This document shows positions 54,184-63,423 of a stretch of 64,000 nt of DNA, piece after piece; the stretch's first letter is position 1, and every line of letters begins with the position of its first letter. Source of the DNA: Pseudomonas solani. GTDB lineage: Bacteria > Pseudomonadota > Gammaproteobacteria > Pseudomonadales > Pseudomonadaceae. Under the pieces are notes generated by a model, which was not told where the DNA came from, made no database searches, and saw only the letters and a program-made list of their open reading frames with translations. The stretch is from NCBI RefSeq assembly GCF_026072635.1, contig NZ_AP023081.1, forward strand, positions 6,444,501-6,508,500, given 5' to 3'. Both the position numbers and the translations under genes were made by a program.

Positions 54184-54540
54184 ATGCGCAAGATGCTCGC
54201 CACACTGGCCCTTTCCCTCAGCCTTCCCGCACTCGCCGCCGATGTCGACCAGGCAGCGGCGCTGGAAGCACTGAAGCAACCGGGCGCTGTGCTGATCGAC
54301 GTGCGTACGCCGGAAGAAATCGAGGCAGGAGCCTTGCCCGGTGCCCGTTACATCGGCTTCGAAGACATTGGTACGAAAATCGCGGAACTGGCACCGGACA
54401 AACACACCCCTATCGTCCTCTACTGTCGAAGCGGTCGCCGCTCCGGCATCGCCCAGGACGATCTGCGTGCCAGGGGCTACACCAATGTGCAGAATGCCGG
54501 CGGCTACACCACCCTCAAGCCGATTCTGGACACACCCTGA
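54184..54540 (+). CDS. Periplasmic rhodanese-like protein
   Basis: A 118-residue protein with a signal peptide (MRKMLATLALSLSLPALAAD) and one rhodanese domain. The active loop is YCRSGRRSG with the persulfide-forming cysteine near residue 81; VLIDVRTPEEIEAGALPGARYIGFEDI is the conserved start. It resembles PspE. AGGGAG precedes the ATG. The stop overlaps the start of the cytochrome gene by one base, so the two are coupled. Confidence 0.9.
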   Translation: MRKMLATLALSLSLPALAADVDQAAALEALKQPGAVLIDVRTPEEIEAGALPGARYIGFEDIGTKIAELAPDKHTPIVLYCRSGRRSGIAQDDLRARGYTNVQNAGGYTTLKPILDTP

Positions 54541-55334
54541 TGCGCCACCTGCTGTTCTGCCTGCTGTTGCTGACCCCTACCCTGCACGCCGCCGAGCTGC
54601 TGCTCGAATTGCCCGGCGGCACGCAGCGCTGGGACAGCGCCAGGCTGCTGGCCCACCCCCAGGCGCGGGATATCGAAATACCCGCCGACGTCGCCTACAA
54701 ACGCACCATGCATTACCGCGCCCTGCCCCTGGCAGCGTTGCTGGATGGGGTCGAACCCGGCCAGCACCTGCAGGCCGTGGCGCTGGACGGGTTCGCCGCC
54801 GAATTGCCCGCCACGCCCCTGCTCGCCAAGGATGGCGCCCGGGCCTGGCTGGCGGTGGAAGACCCGGGCAAGCCCTGGCCACCCCTGGCCAAGGGCAAGC
54901 CCAGCGCCGGGCCCTTCTACCTGGTGTGGACGGACCCGCAGGCTGGCGGCATAGGCCCGGAACAGTGGCCCTTCCAGGTGGCGAAGTTGCGCTACCTGGC
55001 TGCGGTCGCCGAGCGCTTCCCCGCGCTGCTGCCGGCGAGCGATGCAAGCGCCGACATCCAGGCCGGCTTCGCCCAGTTCCAGAAGAACTGCCTGGCCTGC
55101 CACCGCCTCAATGGCGCCGGCGATGCCCAGTTCGGCCCCGACCTCAACCTGCCCTACAACCCCACCGAATACTTCGCCGAAGGCTTCCTCCAGCGCTACA
55201 TCCGCGACCCGCAGGCCATGCGTCGCTGGCCGCAAGGGCGCATGCCCGCCTTCCCGGCGGCGGTGATCGACGACGCGCAGCTGGAACAGCTGGTCGCCTA
55301 CCTGCGCCACATGAGCGGCCGCAAGACGCCGTGA
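54540..55334 (+). CDS. Periplasmic c-type cytochrome with molybdopterin-type N-terminal domain
   Basis: A 264-residue exported protein (signal MRHLLFCLLLLTPTLHAAE). The first 160 residues resemble the sulfite-oxidase-like substrate fold (YKRTMHYRALPLAALLDGV). The C-terminal 100 residues are a cytochrome c domain with heme motif CLACH and a later Met (GRMPAFPAAV) as axial ligand. With the rhodanese it suggests oxidation of a sulfur compound in the periplasm. This is inferred from the pairing; no catalytic molybdenum cysteine is visible. Confidence 0.85.
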   Translation: MRHLLFCLLLLTPTLHAAELLLELPGGTQRWDSARLLAHPQARDIEIPADVAYKRTMHYRALPLAALLDGVEPGQHLQAVALDGFAAELPATPLLAKDGARAWLAVEDPGKPWPPLAKGKPSAGPFYLVWTDPQAGGIGPEQWPFQVAKLRYLAAVAERFPALLPASDASADIQAGFAQFQKNCLACHRLNGAGDAQFGPDLNLPYNPTEYFAEGFLQRYIRDPQAMRRWPQGRMPAFPAAVIDDAQLEQLVAYLRHMSGRKTP

Positions 55335-55424
55335 CGGCCCTCACGGACGGTGGCGGCCGGGCTTCTCCGCCAACCGCGCCGGCGCTACGCTCTCCCACCT
55401 GAACCGCCGGCCGGGAGAGCCAGC

Positions 55425-55868
55425 ATGAGCACCGAGCTCCACGTCGAAAGCCTGGTCCTGCGCGGGGCCCGCAACGAGGCCCTCACCCCGGACCTGAACC
55501 TGCACCTGGACGCTTCCCGGCTCACCCTGGGCGAGCTGATCCGCCGGGTGGTGCTGCATGTCGTGGCCGAACAGACCACCGAGCGCTGGCTGGACCGCCT
55601 GCAGGCCAGCAGCGGCCCCGGCTACCTCAGCGAAGAAGACATCCGCCACCAGTCCGCCCGGGGCGCCATCAAGCTGCGCACCCAGGTGCCCGGCGCCCCA
55701 CGGATAGACGCCGAAGCCGAGGTGCAGCGCGCCCTGGACGGCTTCCGCCAGCGCCGCTACCGCGTCCTCCTCGACGGCCAGATGCTCCACGACCTCGACC
55801 ACTCCCTCGACCTGCCCGCCCAGGCCCGGCTCACCTTCCTGCGCCTGGTCCCCCTGGTGGGTGGTTGA
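55425..55868 (+). CDS. Hypothetical protein upstream of the DUF4132 gene
   Basis: A 147-residue soluble protein (MSTELHVESLVLRGARNEALTP), charged and without signal peptide or helix. GGGAGAG lies before the ATG. Its stop is four bases before the DUF4132 gene, so they are cotranscribed. No family is recognised; it is likely a partner of the large protein. Confidence 0.75.
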   Translation: MSTELHVESLVLRGARNEALTPDLNLHLDASRLTLGELIRRVVLHVVAEQTTERWLDRLQASSGPGYLSEEDIRHQSARGAIKLRTQVPGAPRIDAEAEVQRALDGFRQRRYRVLLDGQMLHDLDHSLDLPAQARLTFLRLVPLVGG

Positions 55869-55872
55869 GCCC

Positions 55873-58713
55873 ATGACGAACGGACTCCCCATGCAGCATT
55901 ACCAAGCCGACACCCGCCAGCAGGCCCGCATCGCCCTGCTCGATGCCTTCCTCGACCGCACCCTGGATGCCCTGCCCGAGCGCGACGCCCTGCTGGCCGA
56001 AGACGGCTACCAGCACCCGTTCTGGGACGAGGTCGACGGCCTCGCCCTGGCCGATGCCTTCCTCGCCGAAGCCGGCCCCGACGGCCAGCAGGCCCTGGTG
56101 GATGCCCTGGTCTTCCCGCGCATCTGGGGCCACGACGAGACCATGCACCTCTACACCCGCCAGCGCCTGGCACAGATCGCCAGCCACGCGGGCGTCGCGG
56201 CGCACCCCGGCGCCTATGGCTTCCAGGCCCTGGAACGGCGTGTGCGGCACATGCTGACCCAGGCCTTCGAAGACAGCGACTACGCCCTGCAACCCGGCTT
56301 CAAGGCCCAGGCCCACTGGCACTACCCCACCGGCGCCTGGGTCACGCCCAACCTGGAAGACTGCCTGGCGCTGCTCGCCGGGCACCCCATCGACGGTGCC
56401 TGGCTGGACTTCGCCCAGTGGCTGCTCGGCGGCGGGTGGGACCGCCCCAGCCCCGCCGAGAACGCTGACTACCCGCGCCTCGCCGAGGTCTACCAAGGCA
56501 AGGCGACGGAGGCCATCCGGCGCTTCGCCGTGGGCCTGGCCGAGGCCGGCCGCCTGGAGGCGACCCTGCACGAGCGAGCGGTGCGTACCTGGGCCGAGAG
56601 CCTGTGCACGCTGCCGCCCCTCGTCCAAGGCGACAGCACGGGCGAGCAACGGCTCGACGCGCTCAACGCCGAGTTCGTCGATCACGCGCTGGCCCAACTG
56701 CCGGACAGCGCCACGCTGTTGCGAAGCCTGATCGATGAGCCCGGAACCTCCACTGCACACTGGCTGCTGGCCGGCGTGCGCGAACTGTCGCGCCTCGACC
56801 TGGCGCCGGACGCCCTCGAAAGACATTACGAAAACCACCTGGGCCGGGTACTGACCGCCCTGCTCGACGTCGGCCACCTGGAAAAGGGCGAAGAGGCCGA
56901 ACTGGCCAAGCAGCTCGCCGGCCTACCCCGCGCCAGCCTGCTCACCGCCCTGCCCTTCAGCGGCGCGGCCAGCGAGGCCGTGCTGGACGCCCTCGGCTGG
57001 AGCGACCTGAAGCCCCTGCAGCGCCTGTACCTCGACCTGGCGCTGGCCGTCGACCACAGCGGCCGCCTGGTCGAGGACCTGCAGAGCAGCGACGACCCGG
57101 AGCTGGGCGTGGTGGACCGCCCCGCCCTGCAGGCCGCCCTGGACCAGGCCGACGCCGGGCACCTGGCCGACTACCTGGCCAGCTTCGACGGCACGCCCTG
57201 GGCCTTTCCCAATACCCGCCTGCTGCTGGACGCCTTCCGCGGCCTGGAGCGCAAGGCCCTGGAGAAGAAGCTGCAGCGCCACGCCCAGGCCGCCCTGCGC
57301 GCCTACGGCCTGCTGCCCATCAGCGGCGCGGACGAAACCCGCGAGCGCTACCTGGCCCTGAAGCGTTATCACCGCGAAGTGGAACGCTACGGCGCCGAGC
57401 GCCAGGCCAACTCCCAGGCCGCCATCCAGGCCGGCCTGGAGAACCTCGCCCGCACCGCCGGCTATGGTGACGCCACCCGGCTGGAGTGGGCGATGGAAGC
57501 GGAGATCGCCGAGCAGACCCCGGACCGCCTGCACCTGGACGGCTACGACCTGTGGCTGGAGTTGCAGGGCCTCAACCCGGTCATGGTCGCCAGCAAGGGC
57601 GGCAAGCGCCTGAAGTCGGTACCCGCCGCCCTGCGCAAGCACGAAGGCCTGGCCGAGCTGAAGACCTTGCAGGCCCGCATGAAGGACCAGATCCGCCGCT
57701 TCCGCCTGACCCTGGAAGCCATGATGGCACGGGGCGAGGCCCTGGAGCCGGCGCAGCTGCGCCAGCTGTTGCGCATGCCGGCGGCGCGCCTGCTGCTGGA
57801 CCACCTGGTGCTGCGCGACGGTGACGGCCAACTGGGCTGGCTGGACGGCGACGCCTTCACCCTTTGCCCCCTGGCGGGACCGGCCCGTGCCATCGACGGC
57901 CCGCTGCTGATCGCCCACCCCCTGCACCTGTTCGAAGCCGGGGCGCTCTCCGCCTGGCAGCAGGCCCTGGTGGCCCAGCGCCGGGTGCAGCCGTTCAAGC
58001 AGGTATTCCGCGAGCTGTACCTGCTGACCCCGGCCGAGCGGGAGAACGGCCTGAAGTCCCTGCGCTTCGCCGGCCATGTGCTGCGCAGCGCCGTGGCTGC
58101 GCGCCTGCTGCGGGCCCGGGGCTGGACCACCCACGATGGCGAGGAAGTGTTCCGCAACTGGGGCCAGGGCCTGTACGCCTTCCTCAACTTCCCCGATGCG
58201 CAGCGCTACCTGCCCCTGACCGAGGCCATCACCCTGCGGGAGGTGGAGTTCGTCCACGACCGCGCCGCCCTGCCGCTGGAGGAGGTGCCGCCGCTGCTGT
58301 TCTCCGAAACCCTGCGCGACGCCGACCTGATCGTCTCGGTGGCCTTCACCGGCGAGACCGCCAGCCACGCCGGCAGCGCCGAGACCATCCAGCGCCGTGC
58401 CGAACTGGTGCAGGCGCTGGTGGCCGACCTGGGGCTGGCCAACGTGCGCTGCGAAGGCCACCACGCCCACATCACCGGCAGCCGCGCACGCTACCGGCTG
58501 CACCTGGGCAGCGGGGTCATCCACATCGAGCCGGGCAACTACCTGTGCATCGTCCCTGCTGGCAAACCGGCGGATGACCTCTACCTGCCCTTCGCCGACA
58601 GCGATGCACGCACCAGCGAGATCATCAGCAAGCTGTTCCTGCTGCTGGACGACGGGGCGATCGACGACCCCAGCATCCTCGAACAGATCCGCCGCAGCGC
58701 GGTGCCGGCCTAG
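55873..58713 (+). CDS. DUF4132 domain protein
   Basis: A 946-residue cytoplasmic protein, largely helical. The DUF4132 region begins about residue 570 (EGLAELKTLQARMKDQIRRFRLTLEAMMARGE) and includes AWQQALVAQRRVQPFKQVFRELYLLTPAERE; the C-terminal HLGSGVIHIEPGNYLCIVP is also typical. The family includes MolR-like proteins of unknown function. The start at 55873 keeps the gene four bases behind its partner; 55891 is an alternative ATG. Confidence 0.82.
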   Translation: MTNGLPMQHYQADTRQQARIALLDAFLDRTLDALPERDALLAEDGYQHPFWDEVDGLALADAFLAEAGPDGQQALVDALVFPRIWGHDETMHLYTRQRLAQIASHAGVAAHPGAYGFQALERRVRHMLTQAFEDSDYALQPGFKAQAHWHYPTGAWVTPNLEDCLALLAGHPIDGAWLDFAQWLLGGGWDRPSPAENADYPRLAEVYQGKATEAIRRFAVGLAEAGRLEATLHERAVRTWAESLCTLPPLVQGDSTGEQRLDALNAEFVDHALAQLPDSATLLRSLIDEPGTSTAHWLLAGVRELSRLDLAPDALERHYENHLGRVLTALLDVGHLEKGEEAELAKQLAGLPRASLLTALPFSGAASEAVLDALGWSDLKPLQRLYLDLALAVDHSGRLVEDLQSSDDPELGVVDRPALQAALDQADAGHLADYLASFDGTPWAFPNTRLLLDAFRGLERKALEKKLQRHAQAALRAYGLLPISGADETRERYLALKRYHREVERYGAERQANSQAAIQAGLENLARTAGYGDATRLEWAMEAEIAEQTPDRLHLDGYDLWLELQGLNPVMVASKGGKRLKSVPAALRKHEGLAELKTLQARMKDQIRRFRLTLEAMMARGEALEPAQLRQLLRMPAARLLLDHLVLRDGDGQLGWLDGDAFTLCPLAGPARAIDGPLLIAHPLHLFEAGALSAWQQALVAQRRVQPFKQVFRELYLLTPAERENGLKSLRFAGHVLRSAVAARLLRARGWTTHDGEEVFRNWGQGLYAFLNFPDAQRYLPLTEAITLREVEFVHDRAALPLEEVPPLLFSETLRDADLIVSVAFTGETASHAGSAETIQRRAELVQALVADLGLANVRCEGHHAHITGSRARYRLHLGSGVIHIEPGNYLCIVPAGKPADDLYLPFADSDARTSEIISKLFLLLDDGAIDDPSILEQIRRSAVPA

Positions 58714-58883
58714 GGACGGGCGCAACCCGTAGGAGCGAATTCATTCGCGATAAAGCCGGCACCCTGCCCGCCCCTTTCGCGGCTGAAGCCGCTCCCACAG
58801 CCGGTGCCGTAGGTTGGCGCCGAGCGCAGCGAGGCCCAACAGAGTGATGTTCGGCCTGGCAACCCTGTAGGGGCGAATTCATT
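58714..58883. repeat. Dispersed repeats between the DUF4132 gene and the MITE
   Basis: The stretch holds gtaggagcgaattcattcgc (58731), ggttggcgccgagcgcagcg (58811) and the left part of a gtaggggcgaattcatt unit (58868-58883) ending in the 8-base duplication of the MITE. No gene is visible. Confidence 0.65.
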
Positions 58884-59352
58884 GGCTCTGTCTGCGTTAA
58901 GTGTTGCTAGAGGATTTGAGTCCAGCTGATTGCCGAGCTCTGGTGATGTTTCTGGTTTCGCCCCCCCGGGCGAGTCCCTTTTTTCAATCGCCAAAAAAGG
59001 AACCAAAAGGGCTTGCCCCATCATCCGGCCCGACTGCGTCGGGTTCCCTCACTCCATCGTCGCTATCGGGGGCCGGCGCGATGGGCCATCCATGGCCTGG
59101 CGCGCCTCTCGCGGCATCCATGCCGCTCGTCCCCCGGCGCAACGACTGCGTTCGGCCTCCTGGAGGGGCGTTGGCAGCTGCTCCAACTTTCTTCGTCCAG
59201 CGCATCACCACGTGGTGCGCACAGGCTTTCGTAGGATGGTGTAGAGCGAAGCGAAACCCATGCGGTGAAGGTGGCACAAACCCTCAAGCGCCCGGAAAGT
59301 ACCGTGCTTGAGCGCCTGCATTAAAACCACAACAGCTAACGCCGACAGAGCC
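58884..59352. mobile_element. MITE-like element with inverted ends and 8-bp target duplication
   Basis: A 469-bp noncoding insert. The left end GGCTCTGTCTGCGTTA (58884-58899) is repeated inverted at the right end (59337-59352) with one mismatch, and similarity extends a few bases inward (TGTTG). AATTCATT flanks both sides (58876-58883 and 59353-59360). Removing the insert and one duplication restores the repeat unit seen whole at 21274. No transposase gene lies inside, so it must move by a partner elsewhere. The interior carries a further stretch common between bacterial genes (gggcgagtccctttttt and onward). Confidence 0.8.
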
Positions 59353-59394
59353 AATTCATTCGCCCGCTCTTTCGCGCCGCCCGTGACCTCGCCG

Positions 59395-60126
59395 TCAGAC
59401 GTTGTACGCCGCCGGCGGCGCCGGTAGCTTCTCCAGCACCTCGTGCAGGCCGGCGGCCCATTGGCGGCGCACGCCTTCGTAGTACTCGTCGTCTTCGGTG
59501 ACGCGGTAGCCGGCGGGGAGGATCAGGCTGTCGGTGTGGTAGACCAGCAGGTCCAGCGGCATGCCCACCGAGAGGTTACTGCGGATGGTGGAGTCGAAGG
59601 AGACCAGCGCGCAGCGCAGTGCCTCCTCCAGGCTGGTGTCGTGCTTGAGGTTGCGATCGAGGATCGGCTTGCCGTACTTGCTCTCCCCCAGTTGCAGGAA
59701 GGGCGTGTCCTCGGTGGCCTGGATGAAGTTGCCCTGCGGGTAGATGCTGTACAGCGCGGGCGGCTGGCCGGCGATCTGCCCGCCGACCAGGAAGGAGCAG
59801 GTCAGGTCGGTGTTGCCCGCCAGCGGCGCGCCGTCGCGGGCGACCACTTCGCGGATGGTCTCGGCGACCAGGGCGGTGGCGTCGTAGAGCGTGGGCACGC
59901 TGTCGAGGTTCACCAGGGTGCTGCCCAGGCGCTGCTTGAGCAGGTTGACCACCGATTGCGAGGTGGCCAGGTTGCCCGCCGTCTGCAGCACGATCAGGCG
60001 TTCGCCCGGCGTGCCGAAGGTGAAGAGCTTGCGGAAGGTGGCGATGTGGTCGATGCCCGCGTTGGTGCGCGAATCGGAAACGAACACCAGGCCATCGGCA
60101 AGGTGCATGGCGACGCAGTAGGTCAT
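59395..60126 (-). CDS. Anbu-type proteasome-like peptidase
   Basis: A 243-residue member of the bacterial proteasome-related Anbu group. The sequence begins MTYCVAM, giving an N-terminal Thr after Met removal, which is the nucleophile of the family, and continues with LVFVSDSRTNAG and FRKLFTFGTPGERLIVLQTAGNLATSQ. The complete four-gene set behind it (transglutaminase-like, alpha-E, circularly permuted ATP-grasp) is the known Anbu neighbourhood. It probably assembles into an oligomeric ring; natural substrates are unknown. Confidence 0.9.
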   Translation of the reverse strand: MTYCVAMHLADGLVFVSDSRTNAGIDHIATFRKLFTFGTPGERLIVLQTAGNLATSQSVVNLLKQRLGSTLVNLDSVPTLYDATALVAETIREVVARDGAPLAGNTDLTCSFLVGGQIAGQPPALYSIYPQGNFIQATEDTPFLQLGESKYGKPILDRNLKHDTSLEEALRCALVSFDSTIRSNLSVGMPLDLLVYHTDSLILPAGYRVTEDDEYYEGVRRQWAAGLHEVLEKLPAPPAAYNV

Positions 60127-60259
60127 GGTTCTCTCCCGTTTTTATATGCCCCCCGCCTCCCCCGCGCCTTGCGCTTCGGCATCACCGGCCCGTGCCTGCC
60201 GGGATGGCAGGCGGGCAGTCGAATGACCGGTGATGCGGCGAGAAGTCCTGTGACGCGTG

Positions 60260-61063
60260 TTACTGCTGTTCCTGGACCATCAGCAACGGCGGTACGGCGA
60301 CATCCGCACGTGCGTGCATCTGCTCGCCGCCGCCACGGCGCATGCCGCGCACCGGGCAGGCGTCCAGGTAGTCCAGGCCGACGGCGAGCTTGAGGTGGCG
60401 CTCCGGGCGGGACAGACGGTTGGTGACGTCGAAGCTGTACCAGGCATCGCCCAGCCAGGCCTCCGCCCAGGCGTGGCTGACCAGGTGGGCGTTGTTCTCC
60501 TTGTACAGGTAGCCGGAGACGAAGCGCGCCGGCACGCCGAGGGTGCGGGCGCAGGCGAGGAAGGCGTGGGTATGGTCCTGGCAAACCCCCGCGCGACCGG
60601 CGAAGGCCTCGGCGGCGGTGCTGTCCACGGCGGTGACGCCGGTCTGGTAGTCGATGTGCTCGTGCAGCGCGTCCATCAGGGTGATCAGGCCGCTGCGCTC
60701 TGGCCGCAGCTGGCAGTGGGTGTGGGCGAAGGCACGCAATGCCTCGTCCGCCGCAGTCAGGCGGGTGGAGCGCAGGAAGGGCAGCGCCGAGAGCTTGTCG
60801 TGCTCGACCTCGCTGTGCTCGTCGATCTCCACCTGGCCACGGGCGCCGATGACGATGGCCTCGTGGGGTTCATCCAGGGTCAGCACGTGGAGGATGTTGC
60901 CGTAGGGGTCGATCTGCGCGCGCACCGGGCGTGGCAGGTCGAGCTGCCAGCTGAGGATGTGCTGGCGCTCGCTGTCGTGGGGCGTCAGGCGCAGGTACTG
61001 GATGCTCGCGCGAACCTGGTCGTCGTAGCGATAGGTGGTTTCGTGGCGGATGGACAGTTTCAT
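60260..61063 (-). CDS. Transglutaminase-like cysteine protease family protein
   Basis: A 267-residue protein with a bacterial transglutaminase N-terminal beta domain (IRHETTYRYDDQVRASIQYLRLTP) and the papain-like core. The catalytic triad is visible as Cys in GRAGVCQDHTHAF, His in SHAWAEAW and Asp in SFDVTN. It starts in the overlap with the alpha-E gene and is followed, 133 bases on, by the Anbu gene. It may cut or crosslink peptides made by the neighbours. Confidence 0.9.
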   Translation of the reverse strand: MKLSIRHETTYRYDDQVRASIQYLRLTPHDSERQHILSWQLDLPRPVRAQIDPYGNILHVLTLDEPHEAIVIGARGQVEIDEHSEVEHDKLSALPFLRSTRLTAADEALRAFAHTHCQLRPERSGLITLMDALHEHIDYQTGVTAVDSTAAEAFAGRAGVCQDHTHAFLACARTLGVPARFVSGYLYKENNAHLVSHAWAEAWLGDAWYSFDVTNRLSRPERHLKLAVGLDYLDACPVRGMRRGGGEQMHARADVAVPPLLMVQEQQ

Positions 61064-62010
61064 ACGGCCTCCAGATAAGAGCTGTGGATCGCTCTGGCCA
61101 ATTGGCGAACCAGCAGAATGAAGTCGGTGAGCCAGCCGTGCAGGCCCTCACCGAGGATCTCGTCGATGCTCGTGTAGCGCAGGCGTGCATCCAGCTCGGC
61201 GGCCAGGCGCTGGGCCGGCCGGCCGTTCTCGCCGGGCAGGCTGGAGAGAATCAGGTTGAGCTCCTCCATGCAGGCCCGCAGGGAGCGCGGCACATCGGGG
61301 CGCAGCAACAGCAGCTCGGACACCTGGCGCGCACCGGGCGAGCCACGGAAGACTTCCGTGTACGCCTCGAAGGACGACAGCGCGCGGAGCAAGGCGCTCC
61401 ACTGGTAGTAGCCACGTGCGGACGTATCGCTGACCTCCTCCGCCTCCTCGCCGAGCATCTCGTAGCGTGCATCGAGCAGGCGCAGCGTATTGTCCGCCCG
61501 TTCTATGAAGGTTCCGAGACGGATGAAGCGGTAGGGGTCGTGGCGCATGATGGTGCCGAAGGTGGCGCCGCGGAACAGGTGCGAACGCTCCTTGACCCAC
61601 TCGCAGAAGCGCTTGATGCCATAGCGCCCCAGGCCCTCGCCGGCGATGCCGCGCATCTCCAGCCAGGTGGCGTTGATGTTCTCCCACATGTCGGCGGTGA
61701 TGCGGCCGCGCACGGCATGGGCGTTGGTACGGGCGGCCCCCAGGCAGCTGTAGATGCTCGCCGGGTTCTCCGCATCGAGGGCAAAGAAGTGCAGCATGCG
61801 CTCGGCGTGCAGCTGGCCGTGGCGGGTCAGGTAGGCGTCCAGGGTGCCGGTGATCAGCAGCGGCATGGCCAGCTCTTCCAGGCCATCGCCACGGCCGTCC
61901 TGGGGCATCAGCGACAGCGAGTAGCTCACATCGAGCATGCGCGCGAGGTTCTCGGCGCGTTCCAGGTAGCGCGACATCCAGTACAGATCGGAGGCAGTAC
62001 GGCTCAGCAC
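61060..62010 (-). CDS. Alpha-E domain protein (DUF403)
   Basis: A 316-residue all-helical protein. The start MLSRTASDLYWMSRYLERAENLARMLDV and the repeated acidic Glu-rich helices are the alpha-E signature. It usually accompanies the ATP-grasp and transglutaminase-like proteins in a proposed peptide-synthesis or modification system. The function is unknown. It ends in ATGA overlap with the transglutaminase-like gene and follows the ATP-grasp gene by three bases. Confidence 0.9.
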   Translation of the reverse strand: MLSRTASDLYWMSRYLERAENLARMLDVSYSLSLMPQDGRGDGLEELAMPLLITGTLDAYLTRHGQLHAERMLHFFALDAENPASIYSCLGAARTNAHAVRGRITADMWENINATWLEMRGIAGEGLGRYGIKRFCEWVKERSHLFRGATFGTIMRHDPYRFIRLGTFIERADNTLRLLDARYEMLGEEAEEVSDTSARGYYQWSALLRALSSFEAYTEVFRGSPGARQVSELLLLRPDVPRSLRACMEELNLILSSLPGENGRPAQRLAAELDARLRYTSIDEILGEGLHGWLTDFILLVRQLARAIHSSYLEAV

Positions 62011-62013
62011 GGG

Positions 62014-63423
62014 TCAGTCCTCCACGATCCAGGTGTCTTTGGTACCGCCGCCCTGCGACGAGTTGACCACCAGCGAGCCTTCGCGTAGCGCGACGCGCGT
62101 CAGGCCGCCGGGCACCAGGCGCGTTTCGCGGCCGGAGAGGACGAACGGGCGCAGGTCGATATGCCGCGGGGCGATGCCCTTCTCGACGAAGGTCGGGCAG
62201 GTGGAGAGGCTCAGCGTGGGCTGGGCGATGTAGGCCTCCGGGCGCGCCTTGAGGCGTTCGCGGAAGGCTTCGATCTCGGCCTTGGTGGCGGCCGGGCCGA
62301 CCAGCATGCCGTAGCCGCCGGAGCCCTGGGTTTCCTTCACCACCAGTTCCGGCAGGTTGGCCAGCACATGGGACAGCTCCTCGGGCTTGCGGCACTGCCA
62401 GGTGGGCACGTTGGCGAGGATGGGTTCCTCGTCCAGGTAGAAGCGGATCATGTCGCCGACATAGGGGTAGACCGACTTGTCGTCCGCCACCCCGGTGCCG
62501 ATGGCGTTGGCCAGCACTACGTTGCCGGAGCGGTAGGCCGCCAGCAGGCCGGGCACGCCGAGCATGGAATCCGGGTTGAAAGCCAGCGGGTCAAGGAAGG
62601 CATCGTCGAGGCGGCGGTAGATTACGTCCACCGGCTGCGGGCCGGAGGTGGTACGCATGTAGACGCGGTCGTCGCGGACGAACAGGTCGGCGCCCTCGAC
62701 CAGTTCCACGCCCATCTCGCGGGCAAGGAAGGCGTGCTCGAAGTAGGCGCTGTTGAAGCGCCCCGGGGTGAGCACCACGACGCTGGGGTTATCCAGCGGG
62801 CTGGAGCTCTTGAGGGTCTCCAGCAGCAGGTTCGGGTAGTGGTCGATGGGGGCTACGCGCTGGGCCGAGAACAGCTCGGGGAACAGGCGCATCATCATCT
62901 TGCGGTCTTCCAGCATGTAGCTGACGCCGCTGGGGGTGCGCAGGTTGTCTTCGAGCACGTAGTAGGTGCCATCGCCGTCGCGCACCAGGTCCACGCCGGC
63001 GATATGGGCGTAGATGTCGCGGTGCAGGTCCAGGCCCTGCATGGCGATCTGGTAGCCCTCGTTGGCCAGCACCTGCTCGGCCGGGACGATGCCCGCCTTG
63101 ATGATGCGCTGGCCGTGGTAGAGGTCGGCGAGGAACATGTTCAGCGCCTTGACGCGCTGGATGCAGCCGCGTTCGACGACGCGCCACTCGCTCATGGGGA
63201 TGGAGCGGGGAATGGTGTCGAAGGGGATCAGGCGCTCGGTGCCCTGCTCGTCCCCGTAGAGGGTGAAGGTGATGCCTGCCCTATGGAACAGTAGGTCGGC
63301 TTCGCGCCGCCTCTGGGCAAGCAGTTCCTCGGGGGTATCGGCCAACCAGCGGGCGAATTCCCGGTAATGCGGACGGCAGTCGCCGTTCGCGTCATACATT
63401 TCGTCAAAAAAGGTGCGGGCCAT
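62014..63423 (-). CDS. Circularly permuted ATP-grasp type 2 protein (DUF404/DUF407)
   Basis: A 469-residue protein of the circularly permuted ATP-grasp group. Recognisable segments are YYVLEDNLRTPSGVSYMLEDRKMMMRLFPELF, VVLTPGRFNSAYFEHAFLAREMGVELVEG and the ligase-type LVVKETQGSGGYGMLVG. It is predicted to join amino acids or peptides using ATP. AAGGAG lies eight bases before the ATG at 63423. It is first in the four-gene Anbu operon. Confidence 0.9.
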   Translation of the reverse strand: MARTFFDEMYDANGDCRPHYREFARWLADTPEELLAQRRREADLLFHRAGITFTLYGDEQGTERLIPFDTIPRSIPMSEWRVVERGCIQRVKALNMFLADLYHGQRIIKAGIVPAEQVLANEGYQIAMQGLDLHRDIYAHIAGVDLVRDGDGTYYVLEDNLRTPSGVSYMLEDRKMMMRLFPELFSAQRVAPIDHYPNLLLETLKSSSPLDNPSVVVLTPGRFNSAYFEHAFLAREMGVELVEGADLFVRDDRVYMRTTSGPQPVDVIYRRLDDAFLDPLAFNPDSMLGVPGLLAAYRSGNVVLANAIGTGVADDKSVYPYVGDMIRFYLDEEPILANVPTWQCRKPEELSHVLANLPELVVKETQGSGGYGMLVGPAATKAEIEAFRERLKARPEAYIAQPTLSLSTCPTFVEKGIAPRHIDLRPFVLSGRETRLVPGGLTRVALREGSLVVNSSQGGGTKDTWIVED

